The notes under the pieces are model-generated. The model had not been told where the DNA came from, ran no database searches, and saw nothing but the letters and a program-made list of their open reading frames with translations. Shown here in pieces: positions 20,087 to 29,715 of a stretch of DNA of 64,000 nt. The DNA is taken from contig NZ_JANBVS010000022.1 in assembly GCF_024586915.1 (NCBI RefSeq), positions 1 to 64,000 on the forward strand, written 5' to 3'. The position numbers and the translations under genes are program-made. The first letter of the stretch is position 1. Every line of letters begins with the position of its first letter. Source of the DNA: Bradyrhizobium sp. SRS-191 (lineage in GTDB: Bacteria > Pseudomonadota > Alphaproteobacteria > Rhizobiales > Xanthobacteraceae).

Positions 20087-21101
20087 GGCCCATCACCCGC
20101 GCGGCAGCTCCGCTGAGGCCGGTGAGATGCAGCTCCATCGCGGCCAAGCTGCGGTGGGCGCCGTTCATGGTGTTGCGCGGAATCGAGAATGAATCCTGGC
20201 CGGCATGAACCAGGCCCTTGCGTGTCGTGGCAGCGCTGGCAAATCCCGCTTCGCGCGCCAGCGCGAAATCGCGCGGGCCGCAATCGGCGGCGCGGCCATA
20301 GGGAAAGGCGAAGTGCTTGACGTCGATGCCGAGCCGCGCGTTGAGGCGCAGCCGCGCGTCGGCCATTTCCTTCAGCGCGTGCTCAGGCGACAATGACGAA
20401 ATCCGCGCATGCGACACGGTGTGGGCGCCGATCTCCACCAGCGGATCGCGCGCGAGGGTCTCGAGCATGTCCCAGGAGATCGCGTGCTTCCCATGCATCG
20501 CCTTGATGTCGATGCCGTTGGCGGCGCAGAAGGCGGCGTAGCAGCCTGCGGCCTGCGGCCCATCCCAGCGCGCCGCGACCTCGGCAAACACCGCACGGCG
20601 CTGCTCGTCGCTCGACAGCGTGATGTGCTCACCGTCGATCCAGAGGCTGTCTCTGTTCAGCAGCGCATCTTCCAGGCCCGCGGCCCATAGCGGCAAGGTG
20701 CCGTCGGGAATGCCGGTGGTCACGAACAGCGTGACCGGAACATTGTGCCGGCGGAACACCGGCACCAGCAGCTCGAACGTGTCGCGATAGCAATCGTCGA
20801 TCGAGACATTCACATAGCGGCCCGCGGGCGTCTCGCCCGCGGCGCGGCGCAACGCTTCCTCCATGGTCACGACATCCCAGCCCTGTTCCAGCACATAGCC
20901 GAGGAAGCGATCGAGAAAATCGGCATCGACATAGAAGTCGCGATTGGGCAGGCGCTCCCACTGTTCGGAGGGCGCCGTGCGATGGAACGTCAGGCAGCAG
21001 CCGCGCGGGCCGAGCACGCGGTCGGCGGCCTTGGCGAGTGGAAGGACGAACGCGCTGGAGGCCATCATGGCCTTGGCGGCGGCGAGGGCCAACAGGGTCA
21101 A
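20079..21101 (-). CDS. Polysaccharide deacetylase (NodB homology domain)
   Basis: This 340-residue protein has a NodB-type fold: VNVSIDDCYRDTFELLVPVF carries the metal-binding Asp pair, IGAHTVSHARISSLS carries the H(S/T)xxH metal site, and FAFPYGRAADCG is a third conserved motif. It should remove N- or O-acetyl groups from a glycan or its precursor. Residues 1-25 are hydrophobic and may anchor the protein. The start reads TTG at 21101 and shares TTGA with the stop of the flippase gene, with GGGAGAG upstream; an ATG ten codons in is the alternative. Confidence 0.88.
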   Translation of the reverse strand: MTLLALAAAKAMMASSAFVLPLAKAADRVLGPRGCCLTFHRTAPSEQWERLPNRDFYVDADFLDRFLGYVLEQGWDVVTMEEALRRAAGETPAGRYVNVSIDDCYRDTFELLVPVFRRHNVPVTLFVTTGIPDGTLPLWAAGLEDALLNRDSLWIDGEHITLSSDEQRRAVFAEVAARWDGPQAAGCYAAFCAANGIDIKAMHGKHAISWDMLETLARDPLVEIGAHTVSHARISSLSPEHALKEMADARLRLNARLGIDVKHFAFPYGRAADCGPRDFALAREAGFASAATTRKGLVHAGQDSFSIPRNTMNGAHRSLAAMELHLTGLSGAAARVMGRV

Positions 21102-22618
21102 CTCAGCTCTCCCTTCATCCTCAACGTGCGACGCACATGCCGGAACGCCGCGCCCACGACGTTCGGCAGCAGAATGCCGATCGCGAAGGCAAGGCAGATG
21201 AGATAGGCGACGCCGCCGGCGAACAGCCGCGGCAACAGGCCGGGCACGGCGTTCTGGATCATCATGCCCAGCATGACCATCAGCGCGGTCGGCAGCAGCG
21301 CCAGGCCGATCACCAGCAGCAGCTTGCGCGCATCGCCGAGCACGAACACCACGCCGAGCAGCAGCACCAGGCTGCGGATCGCCTCGCCGACGCCGAGCAG
21401 CTGCATGCCGGCCGCCGGTGACGGGTCGAACAGCGGCATCAATAGATTGAAGCCCATATTGGCGAGATAGGCGCAGACGATGATCAGCGCGGCAACCCCG
21501 TTGCGGCCGGCGCCGTTGAGCAGACGGATCAGGATCCAGCCGAGCGTCGCCGCCCAGACGCCGCAGGCGATGCCCTTGAGCGCATGCGAAGTCAGCAGCA
21601 GCGCCTCGTCGCCGAAGGCGCCGCGGAAATAGATCAGGCGCACGATGTCGGTCGCGAACACCAGCAGGAACGCCGAGGCCGGCAAGGTCAGCGCCAGCAG
21701 CGGTCGCAGCAGCGCCTCGGTCTGGGCGCGCGGATCGCGCGGCGCATGCTGCGACAGCACAGCCATGCCGAGCGGCTGGCTGATCAGCAGCAGCGCGCTT
21801 TCCGTCAGCGACCGCGCGTAGTCCAGCGAGGCGACGGCGCCGGTCGTCAGACGCGATGCGGTGAAGCGCTCGATCCAGACATTGCCCTGCTCGGCCAGCG
21901 GCAGCGCAAGCAGCACGCGCAGCCGGCGGAAGAACTCGATGCCCTTGTCGACGACCATGCGCATCGTGAGACCGGAGACGCCCAGCTCACCCTCGCGCCA
22001 CAGCGAGAAAAGGCCCCAGGCCGCAAGGCCATTGAAGGCGACCGTGAAGGCGCAGGCGAGCATGTAGGCGTCGCCGGTGAGCACGAGCAGGCCGATGCCG
22101 CCGATGACGGCGACGTTCAGCAGGCTGGCACGGAGATTGGTCAGCCGCGTACGGCCGAGCGCGATCTCGCCCGCCGCCAGCACGTTGAGCACGGCCGAGG
22201 CGGGCATGGCGAGCGACATCATGCGCACGAAATGCAAAGTGAGTTCGCGGCCGTCCGCCGAGAAGCCACCGACCACGGCATTCACCCAGAGCTCGCCAAG
22301 CAGCAGGATCACCGCCATCACCAGCGTCGAGACCGCGCCGATCACGATCGTCAGAGCACCCAGGCTGCGCGCCGGATCGGGACGCTGCAGTGCCTCGCGA
22401 TGCATCGGGATCATGATCGCCGGCACGCTCTCGTTCTGCAGGAAGGCGAGCGGAATCAGCACGGCGGCCATGGCCGCGCGAAAGCCGTCGGCGATGAGCG
22501 TGGCGCCGAGCACATGCGCCATCAGCACCTCGCGGGCGAAGCCGAGCAGCTTGCTGGCGAGCGCCCCGCTGATCAGGAGCGCACTGAAGCGCCGCAGCGA
22601 GGGACCTGAGGCGCTCAT
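21098..22618 (-). CDS. MurJ/MviN-type lipid-linked oligosaccharide flippase
   Basis: This 506-residue polytopic membrane protein of the MOP superfamily has about 13-14 predicted hydrophobic segments. The N-terminal signature ALASKLLGFAREVLMAHVLG closely resembles MurJ. Its location inside an exopolysaccharide operon, rather than a cell-wall cluster, argues that it flips the undecaprenyl-linked repeat unit across the inner membrane, as Wzx does. The start at 22618 overlaps the upstream stop as ATGA. The frame is open for another 113 codons upstream, but those residues are a shadow of the polymerase gene. Confidence 0.9.
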   Translation of the reverse strand: MSASGPSLRRFSALLISGALASKLLGFAREVLMAHVLGATLIADGFRAAMAAVLIPLAFLQNESVPAIMIPMHREALQRPDPARSLGALTIVIGAVSTLVMAVILLLGELWVNAVVGGFSADGRELTLHFVRMMSLAMPASAVLNVLAAGEIALGRTRLTNLRASLLNVAVIGGIGLLVLTGDAYMLACAFTVAFNGLAAWGLFSLWREGELGVSGLTMRMVVDKGIEFFRRLRVLLALPLAEQGNVWIERFTASRLTTGAVASLDYARSLTESALLLISQPLGMAVLSQHAPRDPRAQTEALLRPLLALTLPASAFLLVFATDIVRLIYFRGAFGDEALLLTSHALKGIACGVWAATLGWILIRLLNGAGRNGVAALIIVCAYLANMGFNLLMPLFDPSPAAGMQLLGVGEAIRSLVLLLGVVFVLGDARKLLLVIGLALLPTALMVMLGMMIQNAVPGLLPRLFAGGVAYLICLAFAIGILLPNVVGAAFRHVRRTLRMKGELS

Positions 22619-23994
22619 ACGGCGTCCTCCGTCGCGCTCGGCGGAACCAGCAATGCGGCGAAGGTCCAGAACAAGAAGCCGTTCTCGCCGGAGGTGATGT
22701 TGGCGAGCGGCAACTGAATCAGCGCGCCGAGCGCCAGGGCACCGACGATCACGGCGTCCGACGAGGGATCCGACCATGCCGAGGCCAGCGCATTGCCGAT
22801 CGCCCAGAGCAGCGCCGCGAGGCAGAAGCCGCCGACGACGATGCCCATGGTCAGCCAGCAGGCGATGATCATGCCGTCGACCGGCATGGCGCCGGCGGCG
22901 CCGACATCGGTGATGGTGAAGCCGGTGCCGAACAGCGAGCTGTCCGGCAGATTCCATAACGTCACGAATTCTTGCAGCCGCTCCTGCGCGCTGCCATCCT
23001 TGGTGCCCTCACTGAGCGACGACAGCCGGTCCGCAACGACGTCACCGAACGGCGTCAGCGTTGCCGCGAGCACCACGGCGACGGCAAGACCGACGAGGAT
23101 CAGGCCGGCGCGGCGCCGCGTCTCAGAAAACAGCAGGCAGAACAGCAAGCCTATCGCAAGCGAGATCCAGGCCGTGCGATACATCGACAGCAGAAACCCG
23201 AGACCGGCGGGCACTGCCAGCAGCAGCGCCGGCCACGAGCGGCGGCCGAAGGCGATCAGCAGCAACCCCGCCGCGGTAAAGGAGGCATAGGCCGCAGGCG
23301 CATTCATCGTGCTGAACGAGCGCACGCCGTAGGGAACGGGCTGCCCGATCGAGATGATCGGCGCGTACTCCATCCAGTAGCGATCCCAGTCCGGCGGATC
23401 GACATATTGGTAGAGCGCATAGAGACCGGTGATCGGAAGGATGATCCCGAAGGCCGAGGCGGCCGCATCGATCAGTTCGCGGCGATCGGCGCTGAGCATC
23501 AGCACGGCCGCATAGAGCAGCGGCGCCAGCCATTTCAGCGGGCCGGAGGCGGCATTGTTCCAGTCCGCCTGCGCGAGCGAGAGCAGACCGGCATAGACGA
23601 CGCAGACGGCGACGATGCCGAGCGGCCAGATCCAGCGCGCCGGAACCTGCCGCTGCTCGATCAGCCGCGGCAGTGACAGCACCGGCGCGAGGATCGCGAA
23701 CAACGGACCGATCAGCATCAGGCCGAGCTGATCGTAGCCGGCCGAGAGATCGACGAGCCGCCGCACGAACGGCGCGAAGCTGAACAGGATCAGCGCCGCC
23801 TGGAGATGCACGGCCGGCCCCTGCCGCCACGCGTACCAGCCGACGCCGCCGCAACCGAGCACGAACAGCGCCCGCGACGCGCCGCCGAGCACGCCGGCCG
23901 CAAGCGCCGTGATCGCGAGCACGGCAATCGCCGCCGCCCAGCCGGGCAAACGCCAGTCGTGTTCGTCCGGCGCAGACGTGAGGATCGTGCTCAC
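22615..23994 (-). CDS. O-antigen ligase/polymerase family membrane protein (Wzy-like)
   Basis: This 459-residue polytopic protein has roughly 11-12 hydrophobic segments and a large polar loop (about 205-250, with YQYVDPPDWDRYWMEY and FSTMNAPAAYASF). The layout is that of O-antigen ligase or Wzy polymerase proteins. In this operon it is the best candidate for polymerising repeat units in the periplasm. The start is GTG at 23994, overlapping the preceding glycosyltransferase stop as GTGA. Confidence 0.85.
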   Translation of the reverse strand: MSTILTSAPDEHDWRLPGWAAAIAVLAITALAAGVLGGASRALFVLGCGGVGWYAWRQGPAVHLQAALILFSFAPFVRRLVDLSAGYDQLGLMLIGPLFAILAPVLSLPRLIEQRQVPARWIWPLGIVAVCVVYAGLLSLAQADWNNAASGPLKWLAPLLYAAVLMLSADRRELIDAAASAFGIILPITGLYALYQYVDPPDWDRYWMEYAPIISIGQPVPYGVRSFSTMNAPAAYASFTAAGLLLIAFGRRSWPALLLAVPAGLGFLLSMYRTAWISLAIGLLFCLLFSETRRRAGLILVGLAVAVVLAATLTPFGDVVADRLSSLSEGTKDGSAQERLQEFVTLWNLPDSSLFGTGFTITDVGAAGAMPVDGMIIACWLTMGIVVGGFCLAALLWAIGNALASAWSDPSSDAVIVGALALGALIQLPLANITSGENGFLFWTFAALLVPPSATEDAV

Positions 23995-25145
23995 ACCGCT
24001 GCTCCTGCGCGGACGTTGCGGATCAACAGTCCGATCGACTCCAGCATCCGGGCGAGACTGTAATGCGAGCGTGCGCGGCGCGAGGCGTAGGCCAGCTGCG
24101 GCTCAAGGACGGCAGGCTCGGCCAAGACAGTATCCAAAGCTTCCGCCAGCGCGCGTGCATCGCCGGGAGGCACGAGCATGCCGGCGCGGCCATGCTCCAG
24201 AATGTCCGGCGCAGCGCCTGCATCGGTCGCAATGACCGGGACGCCGGCGAGCATCGCTTCGACCAGAGTGCGGCCGAACGGCTCCGGATCGATCGACGGA
24301 TGAACCATCACGTCGACCGCCTGCATCAACAGCGGCACATCACCCCGGTGGCCGAGGAAGTGAATGCGACCGGCGAGGCCGAGCGCGTCGACCTGCCGCT
24401 TCAGCTGCGCCGCATAGTCCTGCTCGCCGAACAGCGCGTCGCCAACGACGATGCCATGGACGCCTGGCAGCCTGGCCAGCGCCTCGACCAGAACATGCTG
24501 GCCTTTCCATTGCGCGAGCCGACTGAACACGCCGACCAGCGGCCCCTGCGGCAGGCCGAGCCGCTGCCGCAGCTCCTGGCGCGACACCGCGACGGGTTCG
24601 ACGGACAGACCATTGGGCACGACTTCGATCAGGGATCGCCGTCCACCGGCCTCGATGAACGCGGCGGCCGCCGCTTCGGACGGGACGACGACCTTGGTCG
24701 CGAAGCGGTTGGCGAGAAAGATCTGCGTCCGGCGCTGCATCGCGCCGAAATGCGCCGGGCTGATGATGTCGTGCAGGTGCCAGATCAGCGGCTTGCGCGC
24801 GACGACATTGGCGATCGCGGCCAGCACGAAGGCCTTCTGCGAGTTGGCATAGACGACGTCATGCCGGCGGGCGAGGCGGGCGAGCTCGGCGGTGATCGCG
24901 GCCAAGCCACCGGCCAGCGGCAACGCCTTGAGCCATGAGCTATCGCGCCGGAATCGCGGCAGGCCGATGCCCCAGCGCGACGTGATGACGGAGAGCCCGC
25001 GATCGGACAATGCCTTGGCGAGCGGCCCCTGCTCGAACAGGAAGGCTGACGATTCGTTGCGCCCCTGAACGACGTCGAGCAGGATCAGTTCGGCGCCGCC
25101 GATCTGCCCGGTGTGATCAACGAACAGGACGCGTTCGCCCGACAT
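23991..25145 (-). CDS. Glycosyltransferase family 4
   Basis: This 384-residue GT-B enzyme starts RVLFVDHTGQIGGAELILLD. The C-terminal domain contains VVPNGLSVEP, VGVFSRLAQWKGQHVLVEAL and PSIDPEPFGRTLVEAMLAGV with the E-x7-E motif. Its ATG overlaps the last base of the upstream stop (TGATG), so it is coupled to the chain-length regulator gene. Sugar donor is unknown. Confidence 0.93.
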   Translation of the reverse strand: MSGERVLFVDHTGQIGGAELILLDVVQGRNESSAFLFEQGPLAKALSDRGLSVITSRWGIGLPRFRRDSSWLKALPLAGGLAAITAELARLARRHDVVYANSQKAFVLAAIANVVARKPLIWHLHDIISPAHFGAMQRRTQIFLANRFATKVVVPSEAAAAAFIEAGGRRSLIEVVPNGLSVEPVAVSRQELRQRLGLPQGPLVGVFSRLAQWKGQHVLVEALARLPGVHGIVVGDALFGEQDYAAQLKRQVDALGLAGRIHFLGHRGDVPLLMQAVDVMVHPSIDPEPFGRTLVEAMLAGVPVIATDAGAAPDILEHGRAGMLVPPGDARALAEALDTVLAEPAVLEPQLAYASRRARSHYSLARMLESIGLLIRNVRAGAAV

Positions 25146-27421
25146 CAGCCCGCCTCGGCATAGGCTGCGATCGACGCGGTCTGTCCGACGGTCGTGGCGC
25201 GCGGCTCGGCGTCAGCCATGGTGACGACGATGCCGACATCGGTCGCCCCGAGCGCCCGGCTCTTGTTCACCGTCGCAACAGCCGGCTCGATCAACGAGCG
25301 ATCGCTGCGCACACAGACGATCACCCAATCCGTTCCCGACAGAAAGTCGTCGCGCTGCGACGAGAGCGGCGTATCGACGACGACGGCGTCATAGCCGTCG
25401 AGCCCGACGAGCAGACTATCGAGACTGATCACCTCGAGGATGTCACCGACCGGACCAGTCGCGACGCCGGCCGGCAACACATCGAGCGACGGATGCTCCG
25501 TGCGCAATACCATTTCGTGCAGCGGCCTGCCGTGCTCCAGCGCGCCCAGCCAGCCCGGGCTTGGAGCGAGGGCCATGACCTGCGCGAAGCTCGCATGCTC
25601 GACGTCGCACTCGACCAGCAGCACGCGCCGGCCCGCCGCCGCGAGATGCTCGGCCAGCACGCACGCCGTCGTCGTCTTGCCGTCGCCGGCGTCAGGCGAT
25701 GTCACGACGAGCCGTTGCGGCCGCGGGGACGCGTCGAGGCCCAGCTCGTGAACGAGATCGTGCAGCATCACTTGGAATTCCGCGTCCTCGGAGGCGAGGC
25801 GCAGAACCTGCGGAATAGCGAGGGGCTGATGGCCCTGCAGGATGGCGCCGAGGGCGGACATCTGGCGCAGGCTCTTCAGACGCGGCAGGCAGGCCAGGAT
25901 CGAAACGTCGGCGACGCTGGGAAGATGAGATTTCGGCTCGGCCGGCGGCTCATCCACCGCGGCTGGCAGTTCAGCCTGCGGCGGCAGATCTGGAACACTG
26001 GCCGGCGCATCATCAATCGGCGCGACGAGATCGCTGCTGACGGGCTCCGGCGCGGCCGTCGTCAATTTCGGAGCGGGGCGAAGCCGTGAGAGCTGGTCGG
26101 CAAGCAACGCGGCGGCGACGCCGAAGATGATCGCGAGCGTCAGGCCGGCGGCGAGGAACGGCACCTTCTTCGGGAAGAACGGCTTGCTCGGCAATTCGGC
26201 GAGGCTGACGAGACGCGTGCTGCCGCGCAGGACGCGGCGCTCGGTCTCGAGCTCGCTCGCCTTCTTGTAGAGCTCGGCATATTGCTGGCGCTTGATCTCG
26301 GTGTCGCGCACCATGCTCTCGATCGACGCCTCGTCCAGCGTCGCCGAGCCGGCTTCGGCCTTCGCCGTCTCCATCTGCTTCTTGAGCGAGGTCACCAGCA
26401 CATTGTTGGCGTCGAACGTCTTCTGCGCGCTCGCTGCGATGGTCTGCATCTCGTCGACCAGCCTCTGCTGGATCGCGGCCTGCTCGCGCGTCAGCGCCAG
26501 GATCGAGGGATGCTTGGGGCCGAGCACGCCGGCGGCGCTGGCGAGCTGCGCGCTCACGGTGGTCAATTGCTGCTTGAGGTCGGCGATGGTGCGGCTCTGC
26601 AGCACCGACGGCGCATCGGTCGGGCCACGCTCCTGCTCGGACTTGATCTCCTGCAGCCTTGCCGCCGCCTCGGCGCGCGCGGCCTCCGCCTGCGACAGCT
26701 GCTGGCCGATGCTGGTCAGCCGCTCCGAGGAGATCGGCGCATTGGCGCCGCGCATGAGGCCCTTGGTCCGACGGAACTTCTGGATCTTGTCGTCGGCGTC
26801 GCGCAGCTGCTGGTCGAGCTGTTTCAGCTCCTGCCACAACCAGGAGCTCGCGACCTCACGGCTGTTGGCGCCCTCGGTGCGCTGATCCTCGAGGAAGGTC
26901 TGCGTCAGCGCGTTGGCGAGCAGCTTCGCCACTTCGGGATTGCCCGACTGATAGGAGATGTTGATGACGCGCGAGCGGCCGGCGGAGGCGATGCTGAAGC
27001 GGCTGTCGACGTGATCGATGAAGGCGCCCGGATCGGTCTTGAGGCGCTGGCACGCATCCGCCGCGCCCCACATGCGGCCGCGCTCGCATTCGCCGACGAC
27101 GGCGTCGACGACACCGGGGGTCGCCATGATCTGCCGCAGCAGGCGCGGCGAGCGGATCACCAGCAGCTGGCTTTCCATGTCGGCGGGATCGCCGATCTTC
27201 TGCGCCCACGCCGCCGACGTATTGGCGCCCGGCTCCTGCTCGGCGATGATCACCGACGCGGTCGCGAGATAGCGCACCGGGAGCAGAACCAAGGCAGCGA
27301 CCGCGACCGCGAGAACGGTAGCTGCGACCAGCGCGAAGACGCCGCGGCGGCGCCAGATCTGGGCGACGGCATCAAAGCCGGACAAGGCCTCGTTGAGAGC
27401 CGCCTGCCTCATGATCTGCAC
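25145..27421 (-). CDS. Polysaccharide chain-length regulator with BY-kinase-like domain (Wzc-type)
   Basis: This 758-residue inner-membrane co-polymerase has a first transmembrane segment at about 28-49 and a long periplasmic Wzz/GNVR coiled-coil domain (about 55-415). A second transmembrane segment (about 422-442) is followed by a proline-rich linker and a cytoplasmic P-loop domain (about 550-758). Walker A is SPDAGDGKTTTACVLAE near 575-591, A' is VLLVECDVEH, and Walker B is YDAVVVDTPLS. Bacterial tyrosine kinases normally end in a tyrosine cluster; here only one Tyr lies near the C-terminus (ASIAAYAEAG). It may be a regulator with weak or no autophosphorylation. GTG at 27421 or ATG at 27412 are possible starts. 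Confidence 0.9.
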   Translation of the reverse strand: MQIMRQAALNEALSGFDAVAQIWRRRGVFALVAATVLAVAVAALVLLPVRYLATASVIIAEQEPGANTSAAWAQKIGDPADMESQLLVIRSPRLLRQIMATPGVVDAVVGECERGRMWGAADACQRLKTDPGAFIDHVDSRFSIASAGRSRVINISYQSGNPEVAKLLANALTQTFLEDQRTEGANSREVASSWLWQELKQLDQQLRDADDKIQKFRRTKGLMRGANAPISSERLTSIGQQLSQAEAARAEAAARLQEIKSEQERGPTDAPSVLQSRTIADLKQQLTTVSAQLASAAGVLGPKHPSILALTREQAAIQQRLVDEMQTIAASAQKTFDANNVLVTSLKKQMETAKAEAGSATLDEASIESMVRDTEIKRQQYAELYKKASELETERRVLRGSTRLVSLAELPSKPFFPKKVPFLAAGLTLAIIFGVAAALLADQLSRLRPAPKLTTAAPEPVSSDLVAPIDDAPASVPDLPPQAELPAAVDEPPAEPKSHLPSVADVSILACLPRLKSLRQMSALGAILQGHQPLAIPQVLRLASEDAEFQVMLHDLVHELGLDASPRPQRLVVTSPDAGDGKTTTACVLAEHLAAAGRRVLLVECDVEHASFAQVMALAPSPGWLGALEHGRPLHEMVLRTEHPSLDVLPAGVATGPVGDILEVISLDSLLVGLDGYDAVVVDTPLSSQRDDFLSGTDWVIVCVRSDRSLIEPAVATVNKSRALGATDVGIVVTMADAEPRATTVGQTASIAAYAEAG

Positions 27422-27439
27422 TCACACCACATCGCAACA

Positions 27440-28594
27440 CTACGCAATCAAACGCGTCGCGCGGCCCTGATGGCCGTCGCGGAAATTGTCCAGCTCCTCG
27501 TTGACCGCCGCCACGAACTGGCTGCGGAAGCGCTCGGCCGAGAAGAAACCGGCGCGCTGGCGGCAATCGAGACGCGAGATCGCCTTCTCCTTGGCCACGA
27601 AGGACCGCACGCAGGCGGCGATCCCCTCGGGCTCCGGCGAATCGAAGAACATGCCGGTCGGACGCGGGCCGGTCGTGAGGATCGATTCCCGCGCACCGCC
27701 ACGGCCCAGCGCCAGAACCGGCGCGCCTTCCGACTGCGCCTCGACCGGGATGATGCCGAAATCTTCTTCCGCCGCGAACACGAAGGCACGCGCGGTGGTC
27801 ATGAGATCGCGCAATTGCTTGTCGGGCACGAAGCCGGCGAATTTCACATTCGGTCCCGCGATCGACTTCAGGCGCGCCGCCTCCGGGCCGTCGCCGGCCA
27901 CGACCAGTTCGAGGTCCGGCATCGTGTTGAAGGCGCGCACGATCGGCTCGATGCGCTTGTAGGGCACCAGCCGGCTCGCGGCGAGGAAGTGACTACCGAC
28001 GGGAAGGATCGCATCGCGCTGCGCGATGGTCACCGGCGGATAGATCACCTTGGCGTCACGGCCGTAGATCTTCTTGATGCGGCGGGCGACGAACTGCGAA
28101 TTGGTGAAGATGGCGTCGGGGCCGTGCGCGGTGCGCGCGTCCCAGATCCGCATCTTGTGCAGCAGCGCGCGGGCGATCACGCCCTTGACGCCGGTCGCGT
28201 AGCCGCTCTCCTGCAAATACTGGTGCTGCAGGTCCCACGCATAGCGCATCGGCGAATGCACATAGGCGATGTGCAGCTGCTCCGGCCCGGTCAGCACGCC
28301 CTTGGCCACCGCGCAGCTCGAGGAAATCACGAGATCGTAGCTCGACAGATCGAGCTGCTCGATCGCGAGCGGCATCAGCGGCAAATAGGAGCGGTGATAC
28401 TTCCGCAAGCCCGGCATCTTCTGCAGGAAGCTGGTGTGCGACCTTTCGAACCCCAGCCTGGCGCGCTCCTCGGGACGGAGCAGATCGAACAGCGTGAAGA
28501 CGTCGGCGCCGGGATAGCAGCGCAAGATCTCCTGCAGCACCTTCTCGGCGCCGCCGAGAACGTAAAGCCAATCGTGGACGATCGCGACGCGCAT
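27440..28594 (-). CDS. Glycosyltransferase family 4, first gene of EPS operon
   Basis: This 384-residue GT-B enzyme begins MRVAIVHDWLYVLGGAEKVL. Characteristic segments are IAYVHSPMRYAWDL, VIYPPVTIAQ, HFLAASRLVPYKRIEPIV and EDFGIIPVEAQSEGAPVLAL (E-x7-E). It resembles mannosyltransferases of the WbaZ/RfaB group, which fits with gmd and GDP-mannose metabolism nearby, although this is inference. The start at 28594 has GGGAGAG 4 bases upstream. The next gene starts 18-27 bases downstream, so this is the promoter-proximal gene of the operon 28594 to 18911. Confidence 0.92.
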   Translation of the reverse strand: MRVAIVHDWLYVLGGAEKVLQEILRCYPGADVFTLFDLLRPEERARLGFERSHTSFLQKMPGLRKYHRSYLPLMPLAIEQLDLSSYDLVISSSCAVAKGVLTGPEQLHIAYVHSPMRYAWDLQHQYLQESGYATGVKGVIARALLHKMRIWDARTAHGPDAIFTNSQFVARRIKKIYGRDAKVIYPPVTIAQRDAILPVGSHFLAASRLVPYKRIEPIVRAFNTMPDLELVVAGDGPEAARLKSIAGPNVKFAGFVPDKQLRDLMTTARAFVFAAEEDFGIIPVEAQSEGAPVLALGRGGARESILTTGPRPTGMFFDSPEPEGIAACVRSFVAKEKAISRLDCRQRAGFFSAERFRSQFVAAVNEELDNFRDGHQGRATRLIA

Positions 28595-28952
28595 CGTGCT
28601 CTCCCAATTCCCGGGGTATTTAAACAAACCCTTAAGGGAGGCGTTCACGCGCACAAAACCAATCCTAAACTTCTAGTTAATTGCCCTTGTCCTCCGACCC
28701 GTCGAATCCGCTGCTATCAGGTAAGGATCGGTTAAGGATATGCCAGCCTCGCCGCGTCTCGATTTGCGACATGCGTGCCGGACCAGAACGAACAACAAGG
28801 CTATGGTCTCGCTTCGGCACACTCGGGCACCCTAGGCCGTCTTGCTTAACAGGCCCTTGCCGCACGCAACGCCTGCGCGCATGACGGCACGCGCCAGAGG
28901 GCGCGCCTTTGACACTTTGGAGCCGCACGCGATCGTGATCGCGCGGTTATCC
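28595..28952. promoter_or_regulatory. Upstream region of the EPS operon
   Basis: This 358-base region contains no gene. It is AT-richer than its surroundings between about 28612 and 28690 and holds the 10-base palindrome CCCTTAAGGG at 28629-28638, 35-44 bases before the first EPS gene. It should contain the operon promoter; I cannot identify -35/-10 boxes. Confidence 0.4.
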
Positions 28953-29645
28953 TCAGCCTGCGATGACCAGCTGATGAACCGCGTAGCCGTGGCGGATGAC
29001 GCCGTTCAGCACGGGATCGACCAGCTCGAAGTCGAAACGATCGGCCGGACGGATGCCACCCTTGGCTGCGAAGGTGCCGCCGAACATCGCGGTGCCTTCG
29101 GGCATTCCGGCCTCGCCATGGCGGCGCGCGACCAGATCGGACGGCGCCAGCATGCCGCTCAGCGCGCCCTCCTGGTACAGCACGCGCTCGCCATTGATGG
29201 TGGCGTAGGCGCGCAGCATCAGCTGGTCCCAATGGGCGGCGACGTCGTCGACCAGCCACAGCTCGGGCGCGACGGGCTTGTCGCACATCTGCTTGGAGAC
29301 GGTGATGTTGTAGGTCTCGACCTTGCGATCGGTATGATCGGAGCCGACCCCGACGAGCAGCCGGCCGCCGGATTTCACCAGCACGAACTCGACCTCACCC
29401 GAGGAGTCGCCGCCGCTGACCTCGATGGTCTCGGCCACCGTCAGCCGGCTGGCCGCGACCTCGTAATAGATCGGCGTCGTCGCCGGCCGGGGAATGCCGA
29501 GCTCTTCCAGCTCGGCGATGTGCTTGTCGCGCGCGACCGGATCGCGCCCGGTCCAGCCGGCGATGACGAGGCGGTTGAACGTGACCGGCTGCCGCACCGC
29601 TGCGCCGTTGGCGTGAACCAGGAAGTCGATCGTCGTGCCGCTCAT
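28953..29645 (-). CDS. DUF2848 family protein
   Basis: This 230-residue soluble protein matches DUF2848, a family related in fold to fumarylacetoacetate-hydrolase-like enzymes. Recognisable parts are FNRLVIAGWTGRDPVARDKH near the N-terminus, GVGSDHTDRKVETYNI in the middle and GEAGMPEGTAMFGGTF towards the end. The reaction is unknown. The length is normal and the MSGTTIDF start at 29645 is plausible, though the ribosome site is weak. It is not linked to the EPS operon by spacing. Confidence 0.85.
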   Translation of the reverse strand: MSGTTIDFLVHANGAAVRQPVTFNRLVIAGWTGRDPVARDKHIAELEELGIPRPATTPIYYEVAASRLTVAETIEVSGGDSSGEVEFVLVKSGGRLLVGVGSDHTDRKVETYNITVSKQMCDKPVAPELWLVDDVAAHWDQLMLRAYATINGERVLYQEGALSGMLAPSDLVARRHGEAGMPEGTAMFGGTFAAKGGIRPADRFDFELVDPVLNGVIRHGYAVHQLVIAG

Positions 29646-29715
29646 CGTGTCATTGCCCCTGTCAGATCAGCCCGCCGATTAGCCGCACCGTCGCGCGCTG
29701 GCAAGCATCCTGCCC

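Noticed and set aside
26282..28735. An 817-codon plus-strand open frame across the chain-length regulator and glycosyltransferase genes
   Set aside because: It is antisense to two genes with clear motifs; the translation is Arg/His/Gln-rich with no family resemblance, as expected of a high-GC shadow.
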